DNA of 64,000 nucleotides. Origin: Streptomyces albogriseolus. Lineage in GTDB: Bacteria; Actinomycetota; Actinomycetes; Streptomycetales; Streptomycetaceae. Of the stretch, positions 1 to 8,773 are shown piece by piece. The position numbers and the translations under genes are program-made. The stretch's first letter is position 1; every line of letters begins with the position of its first letter. The stretch covers positions 62,001 through 126,000 of the forward strand of contig BMVA01000015.1 in NCBI GenBank assembly GCA_014650475.1. Direction: 5' to 3'. Under the pieces are notes generated by a model that saw nothing but the letters and a program-made list of their open reading frames with translations, ran no database searches and had not been told where the DNA came from.

Positions 1-21
1 GGACGACTGTAGCGCCTTCTT

Positions 22-35
22 TTGAACATGTTCAA
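22..35. promoter_or_regulatory. TetR-type palindromic operator at window edge
   Basis: TTGAACATGTTCAA is a perfect 14-bp palindrome. This form is typical of TetR-family operators. No TetR gene is visible to its right, so the likely regulator would be encoded just left of the window, divergent from the MFS gene. That assignment is inference. Confidence 0.5.
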
Positions 36-89
36 CTCACTTGCGGGGCCGGTCCCCCGACGTGCTCCGGCACCAGGGCGGTCACTCCC

Positions 90-107
90 CTGGTGCGTAC
101 GCACCAG
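90..107. promoter_or_regulatory. 18-bp palindrome upstream of MFS gene
   Basis: CTGGTGCGTACGCACCAG is a perfect 18-bp palindrome ending 90 bp before the MFS start. A copy matching at 16 of 18 positions (opposite strand) lies upstream of the histidine kinase gene at 5075-5092. The shared site suggests that one regulator, possibly the response regulator encoded between them, controls both units. Confidence 0.6.
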
Positions 108-197
108 ACGAGGACGGTGACGGGCGACGATGCCCGCGGGGGCCGCCGGACGGAACCGTGGGACGTGCTCACCGACCCCTACGAGAACGGGACGTCC

Positions 198-1838
198 ATG
201 TCCGACACCCTGCCTCCGCCGCCGCGTTTACGGCGGCCCGCGATCGCCGCCCTCGGGGTCCTGGCGCTCGCCCTGGGCGCGCTCCAGTCCGTGGTGGAAC
301 CCGCGCTCCCGCTGCTCCAGCGCGAGCTGGGGCTCGGCCCCTCCGAGGGCGCGCTGGTCGCCAACACCATGCTCGTCACCGGCGCGGTCCTCACCCCCGT
401 CGCCGGGAAGCTCGGCGACCGCTACGGCGGCAAACGCGTCCTGCTCCAGCTCATGGCCGTGGTCGCCGCCGGCGGACTGCTGGCAGGGCTGGCCCCCGGA
501 CTGCCGCTGCTGCTGCTCGGCCAGGTCCTCCAGGGCGCCATGGTCGGCGTGCTGCCGCTGTCCTTCATCCTGGTCCGCGCCCATCTGCCGGCCGGGCGCA
601 CCCAGACGGCGATCGGCGTGGTCGTCGCCCTGTTCACCGGCGGCGGCATGATCGGCATGCTGGGCGCCGGGCTGATCGCCGACCACCTGTCCTGGCACTG
701 GATGTTCGTGCTGCCCACCCTCGTGGTCGTCGCGGCGACCGTCCTCGTGGCGCGGCTGATGCCGTCCGACGCGCCGGTCCGGCACGACGAGCGGATCGAC
801 TGGCCCGGCGTGGTCCTGCTGAGCGCCACCCTGCTCGCCTTCATGCTCGGCCTCGTCCTGCTGACCGGCGGCGGGCTTCCGCCCCTCGCCATGTGCGCGT
901 TGCCGGCGCTCGTGGCCGTGCTCGCCACCGCCTGGGTCCGCGTCGAGCGCCGGGCCGTCTCCCCGATGGTCGACCTGCGCATGCTCGCCCGGCCCGCGAT
1001 GTGGCAGGCGTGCCTGCTCACCCTGCTCGTCACCGTCACCATCGGCATGGTCAGCCTGCTGCTGCCGCAGCTCCTCGCGGTCTCGGGCGACGGTTACGGC
1101 TTCGGCGCCGGCACCACGGACATCGGCCTCTACCTGCTGCCCGGCGTGATCGCCGGGGCCCTGAGCGACGCGGTCGGCGGGGTCGCCGCGCGGCGGTTCG
1201 GCGCCCGTGCCGTGGTCGCCGTGGCCGCCCTCGCCACCGCCGCCGTCATGTTCGGCCTCGCGGCCCAGCACGGCGCCGCCTGGCAGCTCGCCCTCGCCAA
1301 GACCCTGACCGCGTTCGCCGCGGGTCTCGCCACCACCGCGCTGCTGGCCCACACCGCCACCGCCGTCGACCCCGGGGACACCGGCATCGCCACCAGCCTG
1401 CTCGTGGTCACCCGGGTGATCGGCATGGTCGTCGGCGCCCAGATCGCGGGCGCGCTGCTCACCGCCGGGACCCTCGCCGGCACAAAGGTGCCCGCCGAGG
1501 CGGCCTTCACCACCGGCTTCGCCGTCACCGGCGTCACCGCGGCGCTCGGCCTGCTCCTCGTCCGCGCCACCAGGGGCGTACGTGGCGCCGGGACCCAGGG
1601 CACCACCGAGTCCGCGCACACCGCCGGGTCCGTGCGGACCACCGAGCCTGCGCACACCGTCGGGTCCGCGCAGATCACCGAGCCTGCGCACACCGCCAGG
1701 TCCGCGCACCCCGCCGGGCCTGCGCAGGCCACCACGCCGCACACCCCCGGGTCCGTGCCCCCCGCGCCGCACACCCCCGAGCCCGCCCCCACCCCCGAGC
1801 CCGCCCACACCCCCGCGAAGAAGGGACCCCGCTCATGA
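198..1838 (+). CDS. MFS drug exporter (DHA2-like) with repetitive C-terminal tail
   Basis: Predicted 546-residue major facilitator superfamily permease of the inner membrane, most like 14-helix DHA2 drug/H+ antiporters. The sequence shows serial hydrophobic helices and an MFS loop motif (GKLGDRYGGKR) after the second or third helix. ATG at 198 is chosen because GAACGGGA precedes it; a GTG at 93 is in frame but lies inside the operator palindrome. Residues from about 469 to 546 form a low-complexity Thr/Pro/Ala/His tail built on a 36-bp DNA repeat, absent from ordinary family members. The stop overlaps the next start (ATGA), so it is co-translated with the FAD monooxygenase, suggesting export plus modification of a toxic compound. 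Substrate unknown. Confidence 0.88.
   Translation: MSDTLPPPPRLRRPAIAALGVLALALGALQSVVEPALPLLQRELGLGPSEGALVANTMLVTGAVLTPVAGKLGDRYGGKRVLLQLMAVVAAGGLLAGLAPGLPLLLLGQVLQGAMVGVLPLSFILVRAHLPAGRTQTAIGVVVALFTGGGMIGMLGAGLIADHLSWHWMFVLPTLVVVAATVLVARLMPSDAPVRHDERIDWPGVVLLSATLLAFMLGLVLLTGGGLPPLAMCALPALVAVLATAWVRVERRAVSPMVDLRMLARPAMWQACLLTLLVTVTIGMVSLLLPQLLAVSGDGYGFGAGTTDIGLYLLPGVIAGALSDAVGGVAARRFGARAVVAVAALATAAVMFGLAAQHGAAWQLALAKTLTAFAAGLATTALLAHTATAVDPGDTGIATSLLVVTRVIGMVVGAQIAGALLTAGTLAGTKVPAEAAFTTGFAVTGVTAALGLLLVRATRGVRGAGTQGTTESAHTAGSVRTTEPAHTVGSAQITEPAHTARSAHPAGPAQATTPHTPGSVPPAPHTPEPAPTPEPAHTPAKKGPRS
1602..1709 (+). repeat. Three 36-bp tandem repeats inside MFS gene
   Basis: Units at 1602-1637, 1638-1673 and 1674-1709 are near identical, and a decayed fourth follows at 1710. 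Each adds a 12-residue block of the type TTEPAHTxGSxx to the cytoplasmic end of the transporter. The repeat number probably varies between strains. Confidence 0.85.
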
Positions 1839-3058
1839 CCACCCCGCGCACCGTCCTGATCTCCGGAGCCAGCGTCTCCGGTCCCGCCCTCGCGTACTGG
1901 CTCCACCGGGCCGGGTTCGCGGTCACCGTGGTGGAGAAGGCCGGCGCCGTGCGCGGCGGCGGCTACCCCGTCGACATCCGCGGCACGGCGACGGAGGTGG
2001 TCCGGCGGATGGGCCTGTGGCCGCGGCTGCGGCAGGCGCACGTCGGCCCCCGGCGCGCCACCTTCCTGGACGCCGCCGGCCGCACCGTCGCCTCCCTCAG
2101 GGCCCGCGCCGACGAGGGCGAGCCCCGCGACCTGGAGATACGGCGGGGCGACCTCGCCGACGCCCTCCACGGGCTGGTCCGCGACGACGTGGAGTTCCGC
2201 TTCGGCGACTCCGTCTCCGCCTTCGCCCCGGCCCCGCACGGCGTCGACGTCACCTTCCGCAGCGGACGGCAGGGCACCTACGACCTGGTGATCGGCGCGG
2301 ACGGCATGCACTCGGCCACCCGGGCCGCGCTGTTCGGCCCCGAGGACCGTCACCACCGCTATCTCGCCTACTGCTTCGCCCTCTTCACCCTGCCGAACCC
2401 CGCGCGCCTCGACCGTGAACTGGTGCTGTGGAACACCCCGGGGAAGGCCGCCGCCCTCTACGCCACCGGCGACGGCGCCGAGGTGCACGGCTTCCTCACC
2501 TTCCACCGCCCGGAACCCCCGCGCGACGCCCTCCGCGACCCGGACGCCCAACGCGAGCTGATCGCGGAGGTGTTCGCGGGCGAGGGCTGGGAGATCCCCC
2601 GCATGGTGACGGCCCTGCGGGACGCCGACGACCTGTTCTTCGACACGGTCGGACAGATCCGCATGCCCCGCTGGACGCACGGCCGCGCCGCCCTCGTGGG
2701 CGATGCCGCGTACGCGCCGTCCTTCCTCACCGGGCAGGGCACCAGCCTCGCGCTGTCCGGCGCCTACGTGCTCGCCCACGCCCTGGCCGCCCACCGGGAC
2801 CACACGGCCGCCTTCGCCGCCTACGAGGACCGCATGCGGCCGTACGTGACGGTCAACCAGGCGCTGGTCGACGAGGGCGGCGCCACGCTCTTCCCCGTCA
2901 CGGCCCAGGCCCTTGAGCAGCGCGACGCCCGGCTGCGCACCCTCGACGCGCTGCCCTCCGCGCGGCCCCGCCCGGCCCACACCGCCCTGACGCTGCCGGA
3001 CTACGAGGGGCGTCCCGCCTCGTCCTCCGGGGTGACCCGCGCCAGACCGGTCCGGTAG
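1835..3058 (+). CDS. FAD-dependent monooxygenase (PHBH fold, TetX-like)
   Basis: 407-residue flavoprotein of the p-hydroxybenzoate hydroxylase fold. The N-terminus carries the dinucleotide-binding glycine motif (GASVSG, residues 11-16). A DG motif (IGADGMHS) sits near residue 150 and the GD motif (LVGDAAYAPSFLTGQG) near 285, both FAD/NADPH contacts in this family. ATG overlaps the MFS stop. The gene ends tail-to-tail with the response regulator, overlapping its last 58 bp. It probably hydroxylates an aromatic or polyketide compound, with self-resistance or detoxification as a likely role. Substrate is inference only. Confidence 0.85.
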   Translation: MTTPRTVLISGASVSGPALAYWLHRAGFAVTVVEKAGAVRGGGYPVDIRGTATEVVRRMGLWPRLRQAHVGPRRATFLDAAGRTVASLRARADEGEPRDLEIRRGDLADALHGLVRDDVEFRFGDSVSAFAPAPHGVDVTFRSGRQGTYDLVIGADGMHSATRAALFGPEDRHHRYLAYCFALFTLPNPARLDRELVLWNTPGKAAALYATGDGAEVHGFLTFHRPEPPRDALRDPDAQRELIAEVFAGEGWEIPRMVTALRDADDLFFDTVGQIRMPRWTHGRAALVGDAAYAPSFLTGQGTSLALSGAYVLAHALAAHRDHTAAFAAYEDRMRPYVTVNQALVDEGGATLFPVTAQALEQRDARLRTLDALPSARPRPAHTALTLPDYEGRPASSSGVTRARPVR

Positions 3059-3693
3059 GCGATGACGACGAGCTGCGCGCGGTCGCGGGCCTCCAGCTTC
3101 GTCATCGCGCGCTGCACATGGGCGCGCACGGTGAACGGGCTGAGGACCATCCGCTCGGCGATCTCCTGGTTGGACAGGCCGGTCGCCACCAGCGCCACCA
3201 TCTCGCGCTCGCGCGGGGTGAGCACGGCCAGCCGGCCGGCGTCCTGCGGCGGGGCGCCGGCCGGCGCGGCGAGGAAACGGGCGACCAGGGAGCGCGTCGC
3301 GGCCGGGGACAGCAGCGTCTCGCCCTCGGCGACCGTCCGCACGGCCTCCGCCAGTTCCTCGGCGCCGATGCCCTTGCCGACGAAGCCGGCGGCGCCCGCG
3401 CGCAGCGCCCGCGCCACGTTCTCGTCCGTCTCGTACGTGGTGAGGATCAGCACGCGGGTGGCCCGCAGGGCGGGGTCCGCGCAGATCTCCGTGGTGGCGG
3501 CGAGACCGTCCACCTCCGGCATCCGGATGTCCATCACCACGACGTCCGGGCGCAGCTCGCGGGCCAGCCGCACCGCCTCCCGGCCGTCGCCGGCCTCGCC
3601 CGCCACGGTGATGTCGCCGGTGCTCTCCAGCAGCAGCCGGAACGCGCCGCGCAGCAGCGCCTGGTCGTCGGCGAGCAGCACCCGCAGCGTCAT
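3001..3693 (-). CDS. NarL/LuxR-family response regulator
   Basis: 230-residue two-component response regulator. The N-terminal receiver domain has the acidic pair LLADDQ, phospho-acceptor Asp55 (VVMDIRMPE) and the usual switch Thr and Lys positions. The C-terminal LuxR-type helix-turn-helix spans about residues 165-205 (LTPREREMVALVATG, then LSPFTVRAHV). Its ATG overlaps the kinase stop (ATGA), so both proteins are made from one mRNA. The 3' end overlaps the convergent monooxygenase gene by 58 bp. Likely target sites are the palindromes at 90-107 and 5075-5092; this is inference from position. Confidence 0.92.
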   Translation of the reverse strand: MTLRVLLADDQALLRGAFRLLLESTGDITVAGEAGDGREAVRLARELRPDVVVMDIRMPEVDGLAATTEICADPALRATRVLILTTYETDENVARALRAGAAGFVGKGIGAEELAEAVRTVAEGETLLSPAATRSLVARFLAAPAGAPPQDAGRLAVLTPREREMVALVATGLSNQEIAERMVLSPFTVRAHVQRAMTKLEARDRAQLVVIAYRTGLARVTPEDEAGRPS

Positions 3694-5018
3694 GTCGTCC
3701 CCTCGATCCCGCCGTCCGTCCGTCCCGTCCCCGTCGCTCCGGGCGCCCGCCCCTCCGCACCGGCCGCCGCCGGGTCCCGGGCGGGCGGCAGGGGCAGCCG
3801 GGCGGTCACCAGGAAGCCCCCTTCCGGGCGCGGTCCCGCGGTCAGTTCCCCGCCCACGGCGGCGGCGCGCTCCCGCATGCCGATCAGCCCGTACCCGGGT
3901 GGCCGGTCCGACAGGGCGGGCGGCCCGCCCGGGGCGCCTCCGTCGTCGGACACGGTGACGGTCAGCCGCCTGCCGCCCCAGTCGAGCCCCACCCTGGCGC
4001 CACGGCCGGCGGCGTGCTTGGTCACGTTGGTCAGCGCCTCCTGCACGATCCGGTACGCCGTGAGGTCCACGCCCGGCGGCAGCGCCCGTGCCCGGCCCTC
4101 CTCCCGCACCGCCACCTCGAGCCCGGCCCGGCGGAAGGACTCCAGGAGGTCCGGCAGCCGCGCCAGCCCGGGCGCCGGGCCTTCGGGGGCCGCCGCGTCC
4201 CCGTCCCCGGTCTGCCGCAACAGGCCGACGGTGGCCCGCAGTTCGTCCAGGGCGTGCCCGGTGGTCTCCACGAGTTCGCGCAGGCTGACGCGGGTCTGCT
4301 CCGGGCGGCTGTCGAAGAAGTGGGCGGCGACCGTGGCCTGCGCGCTGGCCAGGGTGATCTGATGCGCCACCAGGTCGTGCAGCTCCCGGGCGATGCGCAC
4401 GCGCTCCTCCGCGACCCGTCGCCGCGCCTCCAGCTCCCTGCTCTCCTCGGCCCGCCGCGCCCGCTCCTCCACGGCCGCCAGATAGGCCCGCCGGGTCCGC
4501 ACCGCGTGCCCGACCAGCCCCGCCACCAGCGGCGCCGCCGCCACCACCCCCATCCGGCTCGCGTCCCGCCAGGAGAGGTCCCCGGCCAACGGCACGGACC
4601 CGGCCAGCGCCACGGCGGCCAGCGTCACGGCGCCCGCCGCACGCCGTTCGCCGGGCACGTGCAGCGTGCAGGCGTGGGCGGCGACGAGGGCGGGTGCGAT
4701 CACGAGCGGACTCAGCAACAGGCCGAGAGGCTGGGCGGCGACACCGGCCGCGGTGGTGAAGGCCAGCACGGCCAGGGGACGCCGGCGCCGTGCGGGCAGT
4801 ACGGCGCAGCACACCAGGGCGAGCAGCCAGGCGGCGAGCGGCGGCGCGGAGAGGGTGTCCTCGACCCGCACGGTCCCCCCGAGCAGACAGACCACGAACG
4901 CGGCCGCGACGACCGCGGTCTCCCGCCCCCGTCCGGGACGCGGCGCCCCCGTGTCCGCGGTGTCCGACGTCGGCAGCACGCGGCCCAGCCTAGGGGCCCT
5001 GATCACTGAAGTGCGCAT
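3690..5018 (-). CDS. Histidine kinase (HisKA_3 type)
   Basis: 442-residue membrane sensor kinase of the NarX/DesK-like HPK7 group common in Streptomyces. Several hydrophobic helices fill residues 35-172. The dimerisation/phospho-acceptor helix carries His214 in RELHDLVAHQ, and the HATPase region ends with the conserved GYGLIGMRERAAAVGG. ATG at 5018 is preceded by GGAGGGTGGGAG. It is co-translated with the downstream response regulator. No large periplasmic sensor domain is visible, which suggests that it senses an event in or near the membrane, as drug- or envelope-stress kinases do (inference). Confidence 0.9.
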   Translation of the reverse strand: MRTSVIRAPRLGRVLPTSDTADTGAPRPGRGRETAVVAAAFVVCLLGGTVRVEDTLSAPPLAAWLLALVCCAVLPARRRRPLAVLAFTTAAGVAAQPLGLLLSPLVIAPALVAAHACTLHVPGERRAAGAVTLAAVALAGSVPLAGDLSWRDASRMGVVAAAPLVAGLVGHAVRTRRAYLAAVEERARRAEESRELEARRRVAEERVRIARELHDLVAHQITLASAQATVAAHFFDSRPEQTRVSLRELVETTGHALDELRATVGLLRQTGDGDAAAPEGPAPGLARLPDLLESFRRAGLEVAVREEGRARALPPGVDLTAYRIVQEALTNVTKHAAGRGARVGLDWGGRRLTVTVSDDGGAPGGPPALSDRPPGYGLIGMRERAAAVGGELTAGPRPEGGFLVTARLPLPPARDPAAAGAEGRAPGATGTGRTDGGIEGTT

Positions 5019-5074
5019 ACTCCCACCCTCCGGTCCCGCCCCCGGAAGGGCATCGTCCTCGGGGGTGGTCCCCT

Positions 5075-5092
5075 CTGGTGCGTACGCACTAC
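5075..5092. promoter_or_regulatory. Palindrome upstream of histidine kinase
   Basis: CTGGTGCGTACGCACTAC has a perfect 12-bp core, GTGCGTACGCAC, and matches the palindrome at 90-107. It lies 57 bp upstream of the kinase start. Autoregulation of the two-component system is the simplest reading. Confidence 0.6.
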
Positions 5093-5113
5093 ACGCGCGT
5101 GCACCCGCGCACG

Positions 5114-5154
5114 CCCGAGGGCCCCGTCTCCGGCGTGGAGACGGGGCCCTCGGG
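5114..5154 (-). terminator. Terminator of sdh operon
   Basis: A perfect 18-bp inverted repeat with a 5-base loop begins 19 bp after the sdhB stop. There is no T-run, as is common in Streptomyces. It also insulates the kinase promoter from sdh transcription. Confidence 0.8.
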
Positions 5155-5172
5155 ACCTGCGGGCGGTGTGCC

Positions 5173-5952
5173 TCAGTAGCGGCGCGTGATGAGCGCGCGC
5201 TTCACCTCGGCGATCGCCTTGGTGACCTCGATACCGCGCGGGCAGGCGTCCGTGCAGTTGAAGGTCGTGCGGCAACGCCACACGCCGTCCTTGTCGTTGA
5301 GGATCTCCAGGCGCTGCTCGCCGGCCTCGTCACGCGAGTCGAAGATGAAGCGGTGCGCGTTGACGATCGCGGCCGGGCCGAAGTACTGGCCGTCGTTCCA
5401 GAACACCGGGCACGAGGTGGTGCACGCGGCGCACAGGATGCACTTGGTCGTGTCGTCGAAGCGCTCGCGGTCCTCGGCGGACTGCAGCCGCTCGCGCGTC
5501 GGCTCGTTGGTGTCCTTCGTGATCAGGAAGGGCATCACGTCCCGGTACGCCTGGAAGAACGGCTCCATGTCCACGACCAGGTCCTTGAGGACCGTCAGGC
5601 CCTTGATGGCCTCGATCGTGATCGGCTTCTCGGGGTTGATGTCCTTGATCAGCGTCTTGCACGCCAGGCGGTTCTTGCCGTTGATCCGCATGGCGTCGGA
5701 GCCGCAGATGCCGTGGGCGCAGGAGCGGCGGAACGTCAGCGTGCCGTCCAGGTCCCACTTGATCTTGTGCAGACCGTCGAGGACGCGCTCCTTGGGGTCG
5801 ATCTCCAGCTGGAAGTCTTCCCAGGTCGCCTCCGCCGAGACCTCCGAGTTGAACCGGCGGATCCGGAAGGTGACGGTGATGTAGGGGGAGTCGGCGAAGC
5901 CGGGCTCGGGGGAGCCGGCCGCGTCCGCCTTGTCCAGAACAGGGGTAGCCAT
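5173..5952 (-). CDS. sdhB: Succinate dehydrogenase iron-sulfur subunit
   Basis: 259-residue iron-sulfur subunit of succinate dehydrogenase (complex II), passing electrons from the FAD of SdhA to the membrane anchor and menaquinone. The [2Fe-2S] cluster segment has Cys78 and Cys83 with Asp86 in the third-ligand position (CGSD) and Cys98. The C-terminal half has the [4Fe-4S] ligands in CILCAACTTSCP and the [3Fe-4S] ligands around CRTTFNCTDACP. Length fits actinobacterial SdhB. Its ATG overlaps the sdhA stop by one base (TGATG), and it is the last gene of sdhCDAB. Confidence 0.97.
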   Translation of the reverse strand: MATPVLDKADAAGSPEPGFADSPYITVTFRIRRFNSEVSAEATWEDFQLEIDPKERVLDGLHKIKWDLDGTLTFRRSCAHGICGSDAMRINGKNRLACKTLIKDINPEKPITIEAIKGLTVLKDLVVDMEPFFQAYRDVMPFLITKDTNEPTRERLQSAEDRERFDDTTKCILCAACTTSCPVFWNDGQYFGPAAIVNAHRFIFDSRDEAGEQRLEILNDKDGVWRCRTTFNCTDACPRGIEVTKAIAEVKRALITRRY

Positions 5953-7706
5953 CAGTACTTACGCTCCATCGGCTGGTAGCGGGTCTGGACGACCGGCTTG
6001 TAGTCCAGACGGACGGTCTCGGTGCCGTCGGCGCCGACCTCGCGGTACGCCATCGTGTGACGCATGAAGTTGACGTCGTCGCGGTTCGGGTAGTCCTCGC
6101 GGTAGTGACCGCCGCGGGACTCCTTGCGGGCCAGCGCGGACACGGCCATGACCTCGGCCAGGTCCAGCAGGTTGCCCAGCTCGACGGCCTCCAGCAGGTC
6201 GGTGTTGAACCGCTTGCCCTTGTCCTGGATGGCGACGTTCTTGTAGCGCTCGCGCAGTTCGGCGATCTTCTCGACCGCCGTCTTGATGGTCTGCTCGGTG
6301 CGGAACACCATGACGTTGGCGTCCATGGTCTCCTGCAGCTCGCGGCGCAGCTCGGCCACCCGCTCGTTGCCGGTGGAGGAGCGCAGCCGCTCGATCTGCC
6401 CGACGACGAAGGACTCCGGGTCCTCCGGCAGCTCGACGTAGTCCGCGGTCTGCGCGTACTCCGCCGCCGCGATGCCGGCCCGCTTGCCGAACACGTTGAT
6501 GTCCAGCAGCGAGTTGGTGCCCAGACGGTTGGCGCCGTGCACCGACACGCAGGCCACCTCGCCGGCCGCGTACAGGCCGGGGACGACCGTGGTGTTGTCC
6601 GCGAGGACCTCACCCCTGACGTTGGTCGGGATGCCGCCCATCGCGTAGTGCGCGGTGGGCTGGATCGGGATCGGGTCCGTGTAGGGCTCGATGCCGAGGT
6701 AGGTCCGCGCGAACTCCGTGATGTCGGGCAGCTTGGCGTCCAGCTGCTCCGGCGGGAGGTGCGTGAGGTCCAGGAAGACGTGGTCGCCCTCGGGACCGCA
6801 GCCGCGGCCCTCGCGGATCTCCGTGTAGATGGAGCGGGAGACGACGTCGCGGGAGGCGAGGTCCTTCATGACGGGCGCGTACTTCTCCATGAAGCGCTCG
6901 CCGTCCTTGTTGCGCAGGATGCCGCCCTCGCCGCGGGCGCCCTCCGTGAGCAGGATGCCCATGCGCCAGATGCCGGTCGGGTGGAACTGGAAGAACTCCA
7001 TGTCCTCCAGCGGCAGCCCGCGCCGGTACACGGCGGCCTGGCCGTCACCGGTCAGGGTGTGCGCGTTGGACGTCACCTTGAAGAACTTGCCGGTGCCGCC
7101 GGACGCGTAGATCACGGACTTCGCCTGGAAGATGTGGATCTCGCCGGTCGCCAGCTCGTAGGCCACGACGCCGGCCGACCTCTTGACGCCGTCGACCTCG
7201 GTGATCAGCTGGTCCAGGACGTAGAACTCGTTGAAGAACTCCACGCCCTCCTTGACGCAGTTCTGGTACAGCGTCTGGAGGATCATGTGGCCGGTGCGGT
7301 CCGCGGCGTAGCAGGACCGGCGGACCGGGGCCTCGCCGTGGTTGCGGGAGTGGCCGCCGAAGCGGCGCTGGTCGATGGTGCCGTTCGGCGTGCGGTTGAA
7401 CGGCAGGCCCATCTTCTCCAGGTCGAGGACGGAGTCGATGGCCTCCTTCGCCAGGATCTCGGCGGCGTCCTGGTCGACCAGGTAGTCACCGCCCTTGACC
7501 GTGTCGAAGGTGTGCCACTCCCAGTTGTCCTCCTCCACGTTGGCGAGCGCGGCGGCCATGCCGCCCTGCGCGGCGCCCGTGTGGGAGCGGGTGGGGTAGA
7601 GCTTGGTCAGCACGGCGGTGCGGCTGCGCTTGGTCGCCTCGATGGCGGCCCGCATACCGGCGCCACCGGCGCCGACGATGACGGTGTCGTACTTGTGGAT
7701 CTTCAT
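5952..7706 (-). CDS. sdhA: Succinate dehydrogenase flavoprotein subunit
   Basis: 584-residue flavoprotein that oxidises succinate to fumarate in the TCA cycle and respiratory chain. It shows the FAD-binding [10 protein letters not shown] at residues 11-20 and the covalent FAD-attachment His42 in [10 protein letters not shown]. Further on come the active-site segments around HPTGIW and [19 protein letters not shown] at 7706 follows sdhD by 19 bp. Length and motifs match the family with no defect. Confidence 0.97.
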   Translation of the reverse strand: MKIHKYDTVIVGAGGAGMRAAIEATKRSRTAVLTKLYPTRSHTGAAQGGMAAALANVEEDNWEWHTFDTVKGGDYLVDQDAAEILAKEAIDSVLDLEKMGLPFNRTPNGTIDQRRFGGHSRNHGEAPVRRSCYAADRTGHMILQTLYQNCVKEGVEFFNEFYVLDQLITEVDGVKRSAGVVAYELATGEIHIFQAKSVIYASGGTGKFFKVTSNAHTLTGDGQAAVYRRGLPLEDMEFFQFHPTGIWRMGILLTEGARGEGGILRNKDGERFMEKYAPVMKDLASRDVVSRSIYTEIREGRGCGPEGDHVFLDLTHLPPEQLDAKLPDITEFARTYLGIEPYTDPIPIQPTAHYAMGGIPTNVRGEVLADNTTVVPGLYAAGEVACVSVHGANRLGTNSLLDINVFGKRAGIAAAEYAQTADYVELPEDPESFVVGQIERLRSSTGNERVAELRRELQETMDANVMVFRTEQTIKTAVEKIAELRERYKNVAIQDKGKRFNTDLLEAVELGNLLDLAEVMAVSALARKESRGGHYREDYPNRDDVNFMRHTMAYREVGADGTETVRLDYKPVVQTRYQPMERKY

Positions 7707-7725
7707 GATTCTCGCAGCCCCGTGC

Positions 7726-8208
7726 CTAGCGGATGTTCGGGTCGAAGGTGAAGATCACCAGCGTGCCCAGCAGGATGGTGAACACCGTGGCCGTGTAGAG
7801 CAGGCCCTTCAGCCACAGGCGGGTGTTCGGCCGCTCGGCGTAGTCGTTGATGACCGTGCGCAGCCCGTTGGCGCCGTGCAGCATCGCCAGCCACAGCATC
7901 GCCAGGTCCCAGACCTGCCAGAAGGGGCTCGCCCAGCGGCCCGCCACGAAGGCGAAGCCGATCTTGGAGACACCGCCGTCCAGCACGAGCTGGATCAGCA
8001 GGTGGCCGATGACCAGCACGACCAGGACGACGCCGGACAGACGCATGAACAGCCACGCGGCCAGCTCGAAGTTGCCGCGGGTGGACTTCGGGGTCTTCCT
8101 GGTCCGCTTGCGCGGGGGCTCGATGACCGGCGCGGGGTTGTCGACGGAGTACAGCGAGGCCCCTTCGACGGGGCCGACGCCGGAGGCGGAGGTTTCAGTC
8201 GTGGACAT
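7726..8208 (-). CDS. sdhD: Succinate dehydrogenase membrane anchor subunit D
   Basis: 160-residue integral membrane subunit of complex II. Residues 1-47 are a polar cytoplasmic leader, followed by three hydrophobic helices. The second contains the conserved [13 protein letters not shown] segment, whose His-containing helix contributes to heme b and quinone binding in the family. It starts 5 bp after sdhC ends. Assignment as D rather than C rests on order and on this motif. Confidence 0.93.
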   Translation of the reverse strand: MSTTETSASGVGPVEGASLYSVDNPAPVIEPPRKRTRKTPKSTRGNFELAAWLFMRLSGVVLVVLVIGHLLIQLVLDGGVSKIGFAFVAGRWASPFWQVWDLAMLWLAMLHGANGLRTVINDYAERPNTRLWLKGLLYTATVFTILLGTLVIFTFDPNIR

Positions 8209-8213
8209 CAGCG

Positions 8214-8594
8214 TCAGCTCCCGAACAGTTCACGAGCGGCGTGGCCGAGGACGGGGTAGATCGCCCCGAGCATCAGCACGATCCACACGGCGACGACGGT
8301 CCAGAGCATCTGCTTCTGGTACCGGGCGCCCTTGATCCAGAAGTCGACGGCGATGACACGCAGGCCGTTGAGCGCGTGGAAGAGGATGGCGGCGACGAGG
8401 CCGTACTCCAGCAGCGCGACGATCGGCGTCTTGTACGTGGCCACGACCTCGTCGTAGGCCTCCGGGGACACCCGCACGAGAGCGGTGTCCAGCACGTGAA
8501 CGAACAGGAAGAAGAAGATGAGGACGCCGGTGACTCGATGAGCCACCCAGGACCACATTCCTTCCCGGCCGCGGTACAGCGTTCCAGCCGGCAC
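8214..8594 (-). CDS. sdhC: Succinate dehydrogenase cytochrome b subunit
   Basis: 126-residue cytochrome b556 membrane subunit, first gene of sdhCDAB. Three transmembrane helices are visible, with a conserved opening (TLYRGREGMWSWVAHR) and FHALNGLRV in the second helix region. GTG at 8594 is preferred over an in-frame ATG at 8684. GGAGG stands 8 bases upstream, homology begins right there, and the upstream frame is Pro/Gly-rich non-coding sequence. Confidence 0.94.
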   Translation of the reverse strand: MPAGTLYRGREGMWSWVAHRVTGVLIFFFLFVHVLDTALVRVSPEAYDEVVATYKTPIVALLEYGLVAAILFHALNGLRVIAVDFWIKGARYQKQMLWTVVAVWIVLMLGAIYPVLGHAARELFGS

Positions 8595-8773
8595 GGAAAT
8601 TTCCTCCGGGAGCGGGGATTGGGGCCGCGCCGGCTTTCCTTGTCGGTCGGGCCCGGCCGGGTACGGTCCACCGGCCCCCAGCATGGTAGCGACGGTTGCC
8701 CGCGGCGCTTACGGGGGGCCTGCCGGTGTGATCAAACTTGCACTCAAAGGGGTGCGGGGCCCGTTTCCGGCGG

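Noticed and set aside
93-197. GTG 93 as start of the MFS gene
   Set aside because: It lies inside the 18-bp palindrome, and the extra residues do not resemble a transporter N-terminus.
41-1834. Upstream 600-codon extension of the FAD monooxygenase frame
   Set aside because: Arg/Pro-rich shadow of the MFS gene; the monooxygenase begins at the ATG overlapping the MFS stop.
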